From Platynereis dumerilii (taxonomy: Eukaryota; Annelida; Polychaeta; Phyllodocida; Nereididae), in NCBI GenBank assembly GCA_026936325.1, contig JAPTHN010000044.1, positions 2,556,512 through 2,620,511 on the forward strand: 64,000 nucleotides of DNA, written 5' to 3'. Within the stretch, counting starts at the first letter, position 1; each line of letters starts with the position of its first letter. This document shows, in pieces, positions 45,801 through 57,900 of this stretch. Made by a program: the position numbers and the translations under genes. The notes below the pieces were generated by a model that was given only the letters and a program-made list of their open reading frames with translations, was not told where the DNA came from and did not search any database.

Positions 45801-47478
45801 TTATAAGCCTTCCAAAAAAGAATGCCGCTTCAAAGTAAGTGAAACCATTGACGTTTGTCATAGAGTCAATGCTGAGCATTGTACACTACACTCTAAAAAA
45901 AATTCAGACAAAATTGGTTTTTTAGATTCAAAATGGTTTTTTGAAAAACCAAATTTCAATGCAAAAAACCAACATGGATTTTTTAAAAAATCCATGTTGT
46001 TTTTACATTAAAATTTGGTTTTTCAAAAAACCATTTTGAATCTAAAAAACCAATTTTGTCCCGACATTTTTTAGAGTGTAAACTGTTTGCCGGAGAATAG
46101 TTTCTCATTTGATGTGACACAAACATATCATGTCATAATGGTTAACTGGGAAATACTCGTCTTTGTTCTACAAACAGTTAGTATTGTATGGGTCAAAATC
46201 TTTAATAAGTAAGTGAAGCCATCTTCTCATTAAAATCACATTGGCCTTGTGTTTCACTAACTTATCAAATACTTTCACCCAAACTGTGTGATACAGAGTA
46301 TGTATCTCTGAGTATAGCAAAGAAAAATTGGCACCATCTCTAATGTATCAGCATTTACCACACAATATGAATTCACCTCATCGGTTGAGAATCCATGCAC
46401 CCAAAAACAGTTTTGTTGGTGATGTTCAGCATTGACCTGATAGTGAAACATCACCACTTCAATTACTAACAGGTAGCACTCAGACTGTACCTGTCCCTCT
46501 GCATATTCCACGCAGTGGAGGGACAGTCTGATTTCGAAAAGCAAATAGTTCGACATATTACTGAGGAAAATTACTACACAATTGTCCATGAGGACTAAAT
46601 CAGGCAGTAAAAGCCAGACACATGAAATTTTCATGGTCTGCCAGAACACTGTCTTGACAGAATACATAGATTCCTCAAATCAGTCATTTTGACTAACGTG
46701 TCGGCAATTTTAAATTTTCATCCCACATCAGAGAGGTCCTATAATGTTTTACAGCTGAAGTAGCTGATAGAAATGGTGTATCACCACAAAATGTTCAATT
46801 TGATATCAGCCCAGTATTTATAATTCTTTCAAATAAATAGCATGAAGGGTTTTGAATAAAGGCTGTGGAGAGGCTTGATGAGTCACCCTTGTCAAACATG
46901 CCACAAGTGGAGACACCTATAAACTGCCTGGATTCAAACATTTAACTGCCACTTAGGGATTTTACTGTTACACCCAGGCAAATAGTCCCAACTTCTATAC
47001 CTCAGAGACAGAGCAGACTGTTCCAACATGAAATTGGCATTTTGAAGGAAGGGATATACAGAGTGTGTAGTGATTAAGTATTTCTTTATTATAATTTTGT
47101 ATCTCCCCCACTATGATTCTAATTCAAGCTGAAATCAATTAGACTGCTCGCACAGCTCGCACAATTATCTGAGGGAGCTTCTTCTTCTTCCCATTGCACT
47201 TCCCTTCTGTGTTAGGAGCACCCCAAATAATGGAACCTTATGATGTGGTGCTTTTTGTTCAAGCAAGGGGGGGGGGAACGAAGCAGTCTGGTCTCAGACT
47301 GGGTAGCACTGTAAGCCAGGACGCTATACTATGACCTACTATACTTTCACATACCATGTCAAAAGGAAATAAGGAAGATAATATTTACCGTCATTATGTA
47401 CATCACTATGGGTAAGAAAATCATAGTGACGATTCCGGGTAATTCAAAATATTCTTCCTTCTTCTGCGGTCCTGCCAT
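42717..47478 (-). CDS. TMEM254-like (DUF4499) small membrane protein, gene A
   Basis: Four exons on the minus strand: 47478-47389, 44020-43929, 43750-43691 and 42876-42717, phases 0, 2, 2, all GT-AG, giving 133 aa. The protein starts MAGPQKKEEYFELPG, has a first hydrophobic segment at about 13-30, then MPQFVPFSYMGAIGPG, a segment CYVTWVLHVIEAIYAY, and KWAAATFLYGFTSLKIL, with a basic tail ending NKNSKRRK. The order P..P...GP.G, W..H..EA.YA, W....FLYG..SL matches my recollection of vertebrate TMEM254, an uncharacterised three- to four-pass protein, so function is unknown. Two paralogues follow upstream on the same strand. Oddities: the longest C-terminus of the three, and four tandem splice donors at exon 2. 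Family naming is less certain than the gene structure. Confidence 0.82.
42955..43019. mobile_element. 65-bp hAT-like MITE in gene A intron 3
   Basis: Ends CAGGGGCGTA and TACGCCACTG; perfect 8-bp duplication CCTTTATA at 42947-42954 and 43020-43027. One of the shortest complete-looking transposon relics here. Confidence 0.85.
43236..43530 (-). mobile_element. tRNA-derived SINE, family 2, copy 2
   Basis: B box GGGTTCGAACCC at 43484-43495, shared body and (TATC)n tail with 29969-30292. Lies in gene A intron 3. Confidence 0.8.
43691..43750 (-). CDS. TMEM254-like gene A, exon 3
   Basis: 60 nt, CYVTWVLHVIEAIYAYTMA, acceptor TTTTCAG, donor GTAAGT; length identical in all three paralogues. Confidence 0.88.
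43831..43950 (-). repeat. Four exact 30-bp units across a splice donor
   Basis: Units 43831-43860, 43861-43890, 43891-43920 and 43921-43950 differ at only a few bases. Each contains ATGTAAGTAT on the minus strand. The unit at 43921-43950 holds the end of exon 2. Confidence 0.95.
43929..44020 (-). CDS. TMEM254-like gene A, exon 2
   Basis: 92 nt, MGTIMPQ to YAYPG, acceptor TTTTCACAG, donor GTAAGT. The last 22 nt are copied three more times downstream. Confidence 0.87.
44343..44762. mobile_element. hAT-like MITE, 420 bp, in gene A intron 1
   Basis: Ends CAGTGGTCAAAATAAG and inverted CAGTAGTCGAAATAGG; perfect 8-bp duplication CTCAGTCC at 44335-44342 and 44763-44770. It is inserted in a 21-bp minisatellite (CTGAACTCAGTCC.. 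units, 44288-44342 and 44763-44785). Confidence 0.85.
45889..46078. mobile_element. Palindromic MITE (CACTCTAAAAAATG family), copy 3, in gene A intron 1
   Basis: 190 bp, TA flanks (45887-45888 and 46079-46080), full-length arms including the CAACATGGATTTTT segment. Confidence 0.88.
46079..47388. other. Remainder of gene A intron 1
   Basis: A 130-codon minus frame (46275-46667) has no family resemblance and no separate gene signals. Nothing else seen. Confidence 0.4.
47389..47478 (-). CDS. TMEM254-like gene A, exon 1
   Basis: 90 nt, MAGPQKK to YIMT, donor GTAAAT (weaker than in gene B). Confidence 0.85.
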
Positions 47479-48289
47479 TTTGAATGTAAGACTATAACTG
47501 TGTTTTGAGAACCTTAGACCAAATAAAGTATTGATGTTTTTGATCAATCTTTGTCCCAAATGATGACATTGGTAATCATGATGTACTACTTCATGGTAGA
47601 AACTGTCCCTATTAAAGTGAGATTCCAGCAAAAAATATGAGTAAATACGAGTAAATAACTCTGCAAAATCGGTCTTATATATACGCAGATATGTCACTAC
47701 TTGGAGAAAGTGCAGTAGCTGATCCAGGGGGGGGGATGTTAGGGGTTCAACCCCTCCCTTTGGCCTGTACATTTTAATGTAATAGAAAAATTTAATTCCG
47801 ATAATTTTAGTACATTTCCATTGGAACAGTCATGATCACGACTCGAATTTTGCTATCTGGCTGCAAAAGGGTAAGTGCAGTCTAATCTATTGTGCCTTGG
47901 ATATAAGCTCAACAGTATTGGTGATACTCATGCAAAAATATGAGTTGCGCTTTCAGCATTGAGCAAAATTACTTCTAACCAAATATGTTGGTTTCTGAGA
48001 GGGGAGGGGTTCCTTCATATTACTTATTCTTTCCAGCGCTTGCCGGGTATTCACTTTTCAGGTCTGGGCAGTCAATTCTCTCCTCAATCTGCCGGGGAGT
48101 CAGTGGGGTGCCAAAAGTATATCTTATTGGGAATGATATCAATTGATGTTAATGAAACAAACACATCGAATAATTTTATATAAAATGTTTTTATTAGTAA
48201 TCAACATATATATACTGGAAATATCGGACCTCATTGTTCTCTCATCTTGAAGAAATAATAATCAGTACCAATAAGCATGTGCTACCTGC

Positions 48290-48660
48290 AGGGAGCAATT
48301 CCCAGACCAAAGAGAGGCACATTTGAGGCATAGAAAATTTTCAGAAGTACATCTGAGGTACATTTGAGGCACATCTGAGGCACATTTGAGGCATACTCTA
48401 CCAAGTGTAGTGTGCCTAAAATGTGCCTCTTGCCTCATCTGTGCCTCCCTGCATAATGATGAGCCTCAAACATGCCTCCCTGACTTGGCAAGAAAGGCAT
48501 TACTTGCATCTATTCCTCAAATGTACGTCAAACTGGACTCAGTTTTTCAACCTTATACCTCAAATATGCCTCTCCAACATAGCAAATTTTTTTCCATGGC
48601 CTAAATTACCCTTTATGCCTTAAATATGCCTCTCTTGTAGATTATACCAGGGTGTCTCTT
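48290..48660. repeat. Word-built element (GAGGCACATTTGAGG)
   Basis: TGAGGCACAT/ATGTGCCTCA words recur many times in both orientations; outer arms AGAGAGGCACATTTGAGGC and TTAAATATGCCTCTCTT are inverted. Related words continue at 49130-49200. Confidence 0.65.
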
Positions 48661-49339
48661 TGTGGTGACCTAAATTTGTATTGACAAGGGAAACCCCAAC
48701 TTGGGAGCATGGTGAAATGTTGTAAGTCATATTTGTACTTATAAATAGCTATGCATGTCATACCTATTAATATGGAAGTAATAGTTTTTATTGTAAAGCT
48801 GTGCTAAATAATTAGTAAAACTTATTTGTTTTTGTTGCCGATGTAACTCTCAGAATTTTGTGTTTTGTTCAACATACCACATTATCACTCAAATGACAAC
48901 ATGCCCTTTTGTTAAAAATCAAATAACAATCCCAAATTTGACAAATAATCCTATATGCATGACAGCCAGACAGTCAAATAGATTATGCCATGAATGTATA
49001 ATTTATATACAGAAGTTATTGTGTTATGTCTCATGCAGTTCTGCTTTTGTATTATGACTTTCATTTACTCTGTATCAGGGAGAAGCATAATTTCAAAATT
49101 CAAATATTGGGTCCACTTCCTCAACTGTCCATGTGCCTCACTCATGAGTCATGCCTCTGATATGCCTCCTCTGTGCCCCCTTTGAGGCATACATCATACA
49201 TGTATATATCCAGAGGCCGGTATAACTCAGGGGCACCTCATGACAGTGTGTTATTATAATGCCCATATCATTGCAAGCTCCTGGTTGCACATCTTTTGTG
49301 ACACTTAGATTCATTTTTGATTGCAACTGGGAGAAAATG

Positions 49340-49562
49340 TCTGTTATGCTGCCAGCCAGCCCAAGCGTTGTTCAGCACCTCCCAGCCAGCTGATATAAAT
49401 CTTTTTTTTTTCCCAGCCAGCTACCTCAACTGCTTTCTCATTACCTGACTGCAAATTTCATCGGTTGGACGCCAAAAATTGGATCCCAGCTGACAACTTT
49501 GCCAGCTGGGAACATCTTAGCTGATAGTCTGTCAGCCAGCCGGGCACCTGCTGCATAACAGA
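49340..49562. repeat. Word-built element (CAGCCAGC/CAGCTGG)
   Basis: Inverted ends TCTGTTATGCTGC and GCTGCATAACAGA; the interior repeats CCAGCCAGC, CAGCTG and AGCTGG. Confidence 0.6.
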
Positions 49563-49734
49563 TAATTGGTATAACAGATCATGGGGTGCCCCTGATAACT
49601 GAGGTTAGTGGTGGGCAAGTTGACAAAAAATATTAGCTGAGTTATCAGTTAATAAGTTTATGAAATCATTAGCCACTCGAACCATGCAATATGAGTTTTT
49701 ATGATGTCGTCATGTGACTCATTTTGACCAATCA

Positions 49735-51745
49735 GCATCGCTCTAGCACAGTGGTCAAGAATAACTTGATGAAAGTTAATGTGGAGAAGTTTCAGTTCTT
49801 GATGTTTTGCCCTAACAAGGCTGATAAAGGTAAAACTTTCTCCTTACAAGTAGAGAATATTACACTGAATAGCCTGGGAGGTGCCAAACTGCTTGGAGTA
49901 TTTTTGGACTCTGATCTTAGTTTTGACCATCATTAGGGTGATGCAAAAAAGTGAAGTTTTGAAATGTTAATGGGGCACCCCCTGAAGTTGTTCCTATATA
50001 TGAAAAAAAAATTCAGTAAAAATTTGAGCTCAATCGGACAAAAATTAGAGGGTGCTACCGCATCATGAAAATTAACATTAGTATTCAATACAAAAATATC
50101 CAATATTTTGGCATGTAGCGAGTTGAACTATACCTGGTTCACCAAACGAATGCGGCAATGTCATAATTTTTGGCTCTGGTTGTCAGAACAGCGGATCAAT
50201 GCAAATTTGGATTATTTTTTACTTCTCCATGCTGCTACCACCAGACTAATGAAGATAAAATAGTCAAAATATACCAAATTCGCGGTATTTAATAACATTA
50301 CGGGTTTTAATGTCACAGAAATGAAAGTTACTTCAATAGATGGAGCATGAAAAGAGCTTTAATTTGAATACCAACACTGCTATATTCTGACCCCGTTGAA
50401 TTAACTTATTTGTCATTAACAATTATTTGCGAAAATTCTCAATATTCAAAGCAATGCTGTAGTACTGTAGAATATAGCAACATAGTAATGTTGGTATTCA
50501 AATTAAAGCTCTTTTCCTACTTAATAAGATGGTGTAACTTAAATTTGTGTACCTTTATTCCTGGTTATGTTATTCAATACCGCATCTAACCTTAATGCTG
50601 TAAAATCTGGCAAAATTTGTTGCTTTAGGAGTGCCCTGTAGCCTGAAATGACCAAATATTGGCAAAATGTGATTGGATTTGTGATGAGAATAGTGGAAAG
50701 CTTAAATAAGAAAAAAATTACCGTCACTCTAGTGGTAGGACAACTTCCTTCACCTATCACCCATAAAACTGGGATTTCGCCCATTGCAATACAATGTTAT
50801 ATTTCAAATTGCGGTAGCACCCTCTAAAATTTGTCCGATTTGGCCCAAATTTTTACTGATTTTTTTTTCATATATTGGAACATAATTGGGGGGTGCCCCA
50901 TTGAAAATTCAAAAATTTATTTTTTGTGTGCAATCTGCATCACCCTAACCATCATATAAAACAAAAATGCCTTAAGGCAAATGCAAAACTCCAAGCACTT
51001 AGGCGTCTCGCAGGCTATCTCTCTGAAGATTGTAAGTTGGCTGTGTTAAGAAGCTTTATTATTGTGCATTTTCTGTACTGCGCAGCACTGCTGCATTTCA
51101 GCAGTAAATATTACAGAGATAAGATGGAGAAAATTATGTATAGAGGACTTAAATTTGTATATAATGACTATTGCTCCTCGTACGCTGAATTACTGGATAG
51201 AGCTGGTATGTGCTCGCTAGAACTCTTACGGGAAAAGACAATCATTACTGATATTTACAATTGTATAAATGGGACTAGCCCAGAATATTTAAATGAAATT
51301 TATGCTCTACATCGTGCAAATTCAAGACGGGGCCCAACTCTCCAACAGCCGAGAGCTCGAACTGTAAAATATGGGTCGCACTCACTAAGGACCCTCGGCC
51401 CAAGACTATGGAATAGTCTCGATAAAGACATTAAGATGAGTGGCAGCCTGGGCTTTCTCAAGTCTAAACTTGAAAAATATAAGGGCAATCCCTGCCGCTG
51501 CGCACAATGTAAATAGACTTATTTAGTAATTTTAATCTTAATTTTTAGCTTTTATTCAATTGTTTACCTTCTAATAATTTTACCCTTATTTACCTTATGT
51601 TTTTAATTTGTATTCCTCTGTTTTTACTGTTTCTGTTTCAACAATTGTTTTGTCTAGTCGGAAAATAGCTCTGTGAGCTAAAGTTATATTTGTTTAATAT
51701 GTCGACTATAAATAAATATTTGTCTATTGTCTATTGTCTATTGTA
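49735..51745 (+). mobile_element. CR1/Jockey-like LINE, 5'-truncated, interrupted
   Basis: Encodes the end of a reverse transcriptase: about 49745-49933 gives NVEKFQFLMF and LGVFLDSDLSF, and about 50956-51516 gives KANAKLQALRRLAGYL, then YGSHSLRTLGPRLWNSL and terminal CRCAQCK. The split is due to the 1-kb insertion at 49934-50947. The 3' end is a TCTATTG microsatellite tail. The frames around the insertion remain open, so the LINE fragment is not very old. Confidence 0.82.
49934..50947. mobile_element. hAT-like non-autonomous element, 1.0 kb, inside the LINE
   Basis: Ends TAGGGTGATGC and GCATCACCCTA; perfect 8-bp duplication ACCATCAT at 49926-49933 and 50948-50955. Long imperfect arms including GGGGCACCCC and GGTGCTACCGC pairs make it almost wholly fold-back. 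Confidence 0.9.
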
Positions 51746-51827
51746 GTAATAGAAGATTTTGAGTAGAAATAGAGATAAATCCCGGATGTCATCATTTTAA
51801 TTATAATACATAAAATTAGTTTCCCTA

Positions 51828-51942
51828 CTATGATGATCTGTTTTTTGGCTTATAGTCTTGCAAAATCCAAATTGAGTGCATCCCAAAAATTAGTGTGGAC
51901 AACACCCACTTTGCACATGCTTCGTCAGATAAGTTTTTAGAT
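51828..51942 (-). CDS. TMEM254-like gene B, exon 4
   Basis: 115 nt, SKNLSDEACAKW to NRSS and TAG, acceptor TTTTTGCAG. Confidence 0.86.
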
Positions 51943-54900
51943 CTGCAAAAATAAATAATTTTTAAAAAATATTAGTAAGTGCAATGTCGATAATAACAGT
52001 AACCACTGCAAATGGCGCATAAAGGGTACCGGAAAGTAACGCAGGTGGCAGGAGCAGTCGGACGAAAAAGGGTAAATCCAATTTGCGCAACAAAATGATA
52101 TAAGGGACCGTTTAGAATTTCATGACTGGCGGGGTGGGAGTTTTGCTGGAACTTCCCGTCAAAAATTGATACCCCTCTTAAGTTTCATGTGTATTTTTAG
52201 TACCCCACCCTTAGGTTTTATGTGTATTTTTAGTACCCCCCCCTGCATATGCAAAGCAATACACATATATATATACTGTCATACAATGTCACACTTACAG
52301 ATTTGCAACAATTCGAGGATTTTGCACATATAAATGTCTAGATAAAGTGAGTTTATGCATGTTTTATAACACTTTTTCTTTGTTAAAATTTCGTACCCCC
52401 CCCTTCGAAGTTTTGTCAAAAATTAATACCCCCCTTGAAACACATGTGAAAAGTTAGTACCCCCTCGGCCAAAACTTCCACCCCCCCCCAAGTCATAAAT
52501 TCTGAACGGTCCCTAATAATTTTAATTATGATTTTGCATATATTCTTGATTAATTATGCCTAAAATAAGGCCTAATAATATATAAGCCTTCGAAAGGGCA
52601 CAATTGCAATTGCCCCCTTTACCCCCTTGTTCCTGCACCCTTGCGCAGACAAGATAGATATTGTATTTAGTATTTTATGGTGTCATTTAATGCTCCATAA
52701 ATTGTGCAAAAGAGTCTTGCAACCCTACAGATCAGCTAGGGAGAATAAATTTAATTATAATGACAGTGTGAATCATGGGCACCATAATTTGAGACAAAAA
52801 TTGTGTGTTCCTAAATTATGATCGAAATACTTACTTAACAATGCTGTATGCATAAACAGCCTCTATGCCATGTAATACCCATCCAATCAAAAATCTGAAA
52901 CAGAAAGATGGAATTCGTATAACTTAAAAGTATGCAGTACTGGATTGAACTAAGCAACATATTTAACTGATTAAAAAAGAAAATGTTTTCATTGGTCGAG
53001 TTTATGTTTGAAAGACAGCATTGATTTTTCAAACCTTGTGGTATTTTTACATACAATCTTTCATTGCTTCCCTCACAAAATGATCACTCGTAATACTTTT
53101 AAAATGCTGTCTCAATGACGGAAGCAATCAGGCCAGAACAACTTTGACAAACAGTTAACTCACATCCACGGATAGTTTTGAAGGAAGGTTTTAAGGAGAG
53201 TTCCAGGGTAACACATATACGAGAAGGGAACAAACTGAGGCATCAATGAGCCCATCTGCAGTAGAAAAAAAGATTATTGATTATTGGGTTTTGATATGCA
53301 AAAAGAGTGGATTGTTGCACTGTGAAAAGGGCACTCCGTGACTCATTACAGCAGAGGAAGTGTCATCTTCTACATTCAACATTGGAAACCAAGAGGCTGT
53401 TTGGTTAGTCACGATCAAGAGTAGGCCATTTGATTTGACATATGGATGCTCATTTCTACTCTAAAATTCCACAACCACTTTGAATTCCTGAATCCTGAAA
53501 ATGGTTCCTGCCTATAACTGATTTTAGAGTAAAAATCAGATGCATAATCCTTTCATTTGCCTGTCACCAACAAGTGGGATAAGTCTCTTCAATCAAATTA
53601 ACATTGAAAGTATCGTGTTTGATCATGACAAATCATCAGCATGATGACTCACGAAGTGCCATTTGCACAGTGCACCCTCCCGAGCACCAACGTAAATCAA
53701 ACCTTTCACTACGTAATTATTTTGGTTGGAATCAAACGTTGGGCCAAACAACGTATTACAAAGGTAGGCCAAAGGTAATTTCCAAACGTTGCACTCAGAT
53801 GGAAAACCAAACGTAAGTCGCAACCTTAGTATGAGGTTGGCAGATAGTTTGTTTTATAGTTTGGCCGAACGTTCGAGTCACAGGTAAGTCATACCTTTGG
53901 TTGAGAGGTTGGAAGAACGTTTGGTTGTAATGTCTGGTTAAACGTGTCAGTAACACGTAAGTCTACCTTTGGTTAAGAGGTTTGAAGAACGTTTGACTAT
54001 TACGTATGACCGTACCTTTGATTCATAGGTTTGTCTAACATTCATTTGAGAGGTTTTTGAAACCTTAGACTATTACGTAAGTCATTCCTTTGGTTGAGAG
54101 GTTTGAAGAACGTTTGACTATTACGTTTGACCATACCTTTGATTCATAGGTTTGTCGAACATTCATTTGAGAGGTTTTTACAACCTTAGACTATTACGTA
54201 TGACCATACCTTTGATTCATAGGTTGATCAAAGGTATGGTCGCACATTTGGAAATACGTAAGTTCCAAGGTTTCTCCAACATGTTTTTGATATGTATGGA
54301 CAACGTTTGAAAGTAATGTTCAGGGCAAACGTCTGATCATACGTATCTGCCAAAGGTTTGTTGAAGGTTTGCACAAAGTTGCAGAACCTGGGATCTTGAG
54401 TCTCAGAGAGCCTTGTAGCGCCATCTATTCCATACCTATTCCAAGCTATCTGGTAACTTTGAGTGTATTAAACCTCCAACAGGATGCTTGCTGGTGATAA
54501 TTGGATGAAGCCATAAAGAAATAGTACCTGCACCAGTCACAAAAATTACCAAATAAATATCTCTTAAAATATGAAAGATTATATACAGGGTGGGTAAGGG
54601 AAATCTGGAATGATCTTTAAGTTACTGTATAGCGCGAAAAGATTAACGGAATGTTATGAAACCAACAACACAAGAAACTGTGGTTAAACAGCCACAGATC
54701 AGGTCAATCTTGCAATACTGGGACAAGAAATGGCGACCCAGGAGCAGAAAAGGAAAAGGGTGGCAGATCTCCTGTCTGCCCAAGCGAAGCCTCGGACCAT
54801 TTCTGACATTGTTGGTGTGTCACTGAGCACTGTATATGCCATCAAACAATCCGTAGCCAGTGGGAAAGGGTTGCAGAGGAAGCCTGGCAGCCGTGGGAAG

Positions 54901-57900
54901 ACAAAAAGGACCGGGAATTTTGTAATTGCCCTCCATACTCCAGATTTCTGGCCGTCCTCAAGCCCAGACCTTAACCCTCAAGACTACGCAACCTGGGGCG
55001 TTTTGGAGAAGGCCACCAATAGAAACCCTCACCCTATTGTTGACTCTCTGAAAGAAGCCATATAGAGAGAGTGGGGCAAGATGTCAGGTGACGTTGTGAC
55101 AAACAGTTGCAAAAGTTTTCGAAAGCGCGTTGAGGCTGTGATTGCAGAAAATGGTTGTCACATAGATTAAAATGTTGTCTATTGTCTAAACTTGCTCATA
55201 TGCAAAAATCAGTGTTCTGTGTTCAGTGGAAATGGTTGAAAATAAATAAGTTCTGCATCTGTCACAATTTTCCAGTTTTCTCTTACCCACCCTGTAGGCC
55301 AAAATAAAAATCTGAAGTACTGCTCAATCACAAATGAGCAAGAGAGAATCAGTTAAGACCGGAGTTGAACTGAGTTTACTTGCATCGGAATGCCACCTAT
55401 CCAGCAGGCTAATTTGGATTGGGATTTTTCCAACTCTTCAGAGTTGCAGTATTAATCCCTTAAAAGGTAAGTGAATTTTGATTTTTTTCTGATTTATTGT
55501 AGTCCTTAAATGGACTGTAGACTGCTTGGTAAAACAAGGAAGAAAAGTCTGCTAATTTTGGAGCCACCTTCAGTGCTTGCTGCCTGGCTCTGCTCTCTCT
55601 ATCTCTCTCTGTTTTTCTCTTCTGTCTTCACTGCTTTAATTCATGTTTTCTCTTTGCAGATCTCCGACAAAAAATTCACCAGCCACCCATCCCCTCAAGA
55701 CCTCAAAAAAAAAAAAAAATTCTTGAAATCTCCCCCCCCCTAAAAAAAAAAATTCCTGCAGTAAAATCATATGAGAGCATTCTTTAAACCAGAATGAGGG
55801 CCAATATTCAAGGGCTTTATTTAATTCAATTTAATTTATTTTTTCTGAAGGGGGCAGGCAGGCCCGGTGGCTGGGTCCGCCTGAAGCAATGCGGCAGTCC
55901 CCCGGGTCATCCGAGCGATCCGCCCCTGGCCGGCGCCTCCATAATACAGTGAATCCACATCTTCCAGATCGCCGATTGACAGGATGATTGCGAAGCATAC
56001 ACGGCAGCTAGAGTCCATTCGAAGGAGTCATTTAACCAATACACATCCTAGAATCAATCGGCCATGGTTAAATACATCGTTACTGTGGTATATATGTTGT
56101 TCTAGATCGATATAAATCGAATCCTCACAGAGCGGCCGCCATTGCTGGCTTCTTGTCCGATGTTTGCGCATGCGCAAGACACAGCGCGCTGGGCTGGCCT
56201 GCAACGCCTGACGCCCCAGAGGCGTATAACGACCATACCTTCAACGTGGGGGGTACGTAGTCAAGGGAGGTTGGAGAAATACGCATTATTTTCGATAGAT
56301 ACGTACGTAGTAATCTCGTAATCAATTGTCGACAAAATACGTAGTTTCAGAACGTTGGGTCCGATGTGAATGGGAGGTTTAATGCTTCCTTAGACAAACG
56401 TTCCTCAAAGGAAATTGTCCAGAAGGGCATCGGTCCAATCTTTTTGCAAAATTCTTTTGTTTGCCTGTTACGAACAAGCAAGATTGGTCTCTTTAAATCA
56501 AATTAACATTTAATGTATATTGGGTATGATCACTACAAATCATCATGAGATGCCATTTTCACTGAGTGGCAGTTCACTCTTTTTTCATATCAAATTTCCT
56601 GGCTGTCAAAACAATTGTTGCGCTATGGAACTATTCGATACTTTGGACTGAAACCCCGCCTTAGGGCGGGCCTGATCCAATGAAAGTCTTAGCCTGCATT
56701 GGAACCGTGTGCAGTAAACCCAAATATAGAGAATTTAAATGTATTGAAGAAAAAAGGGGTAGTCGGAGCGCATTGTTGAAAGGCGCAGTGTCTCATTGAA
56801 ACATATTTTATAAGAGTTTCAGAAGCAGAAGAATGGGATTCATATTGTGTTAGGCTTATTTGTAGACGAAAATTGGGTACTATTCAGATATATTGCAGTG
56901 AAAGTAGAAATATATTCCTAAGAATGCTTGTTTCCAATTGACCCTTTATACAGTTGCGGACAAAAATATTCATACAGCTGAGTATTCTGCACATAACTGG
57001 TATTTACAATGATGCAAGGAGAAAAATTTCACTTTTAAGTCATTGCGCTAATCAATTGTCATTGTCAAGCACTGCATACTTAAGCAGATCTCTGTTTTCA
57101 AGCTCAGGGGGCACACAAAAGTAAAATTTCAACATGACAAAAGTATTCATACAGCTCAAACACACTGGGTATAAAGTGCATCAAAAGCTTGAATTTCTAT
57201 TCCAAATAATTTGTAACTTTCTGTGGATTCTTTGGATAACCTCCTTAGAAGTCCTGTGTGCTTTTTTGGGTGTTTTTATCTGTTTTGGCTGACCCATACC
57301 TCCCTATAGCGCTGGTATCATTTTGTCATTACATGTATAAGAAACCTCTGCAAAGATGCTCACTAAGCCAAGCTAAATGCTCGCACATAGTAAAATTTGA
57401 TTTCATTGCTTGCTTTAATCATTAGTGCCAACTCTCATTTGGACTAAAATTAACTTGTGGCATGCAGGTGATGATTTGCATATGATGCAAAAGACCTAGA
57501 ATAAAAATTGGCCAAGGCCCAATGCTATTTCAACGGGCAAAAATTTCAAGACTTCGCTAGACATTTGGTACCCATGTCTAAATCTTTTAAAACCAAATGC
57601 AACCTCTTGTAGTTCACATCAGGCACAACCTATGGCATAAAGAAAACTATGATGGACCATTTGAAGAAATGAGGTTATTCTTCATGGACTTATTGCCATC
57701 TTTTGAAAAATGTCATATACATATACATATGCCTAAGTTTGCAGTGCTTGACATTGATAATTGATTAGGGCAATGACTTAAAAGCGAAATTTTTCTCCTC
57801 GCATCCCTGAATCAAGAGTAAATACCAGGTATGTGCAGAATACTCAGCTGTATGAATATTTTTGTCCGCGACTGTACAAACACCTGAAGATTGTAGAATG

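Noticed and set aside
46275-46667. 130-codon minus-strand frame
   Set aside because: Inside intron 1 of TMEM254-like gene A, no recognised family; kept only as an unassigned frame.
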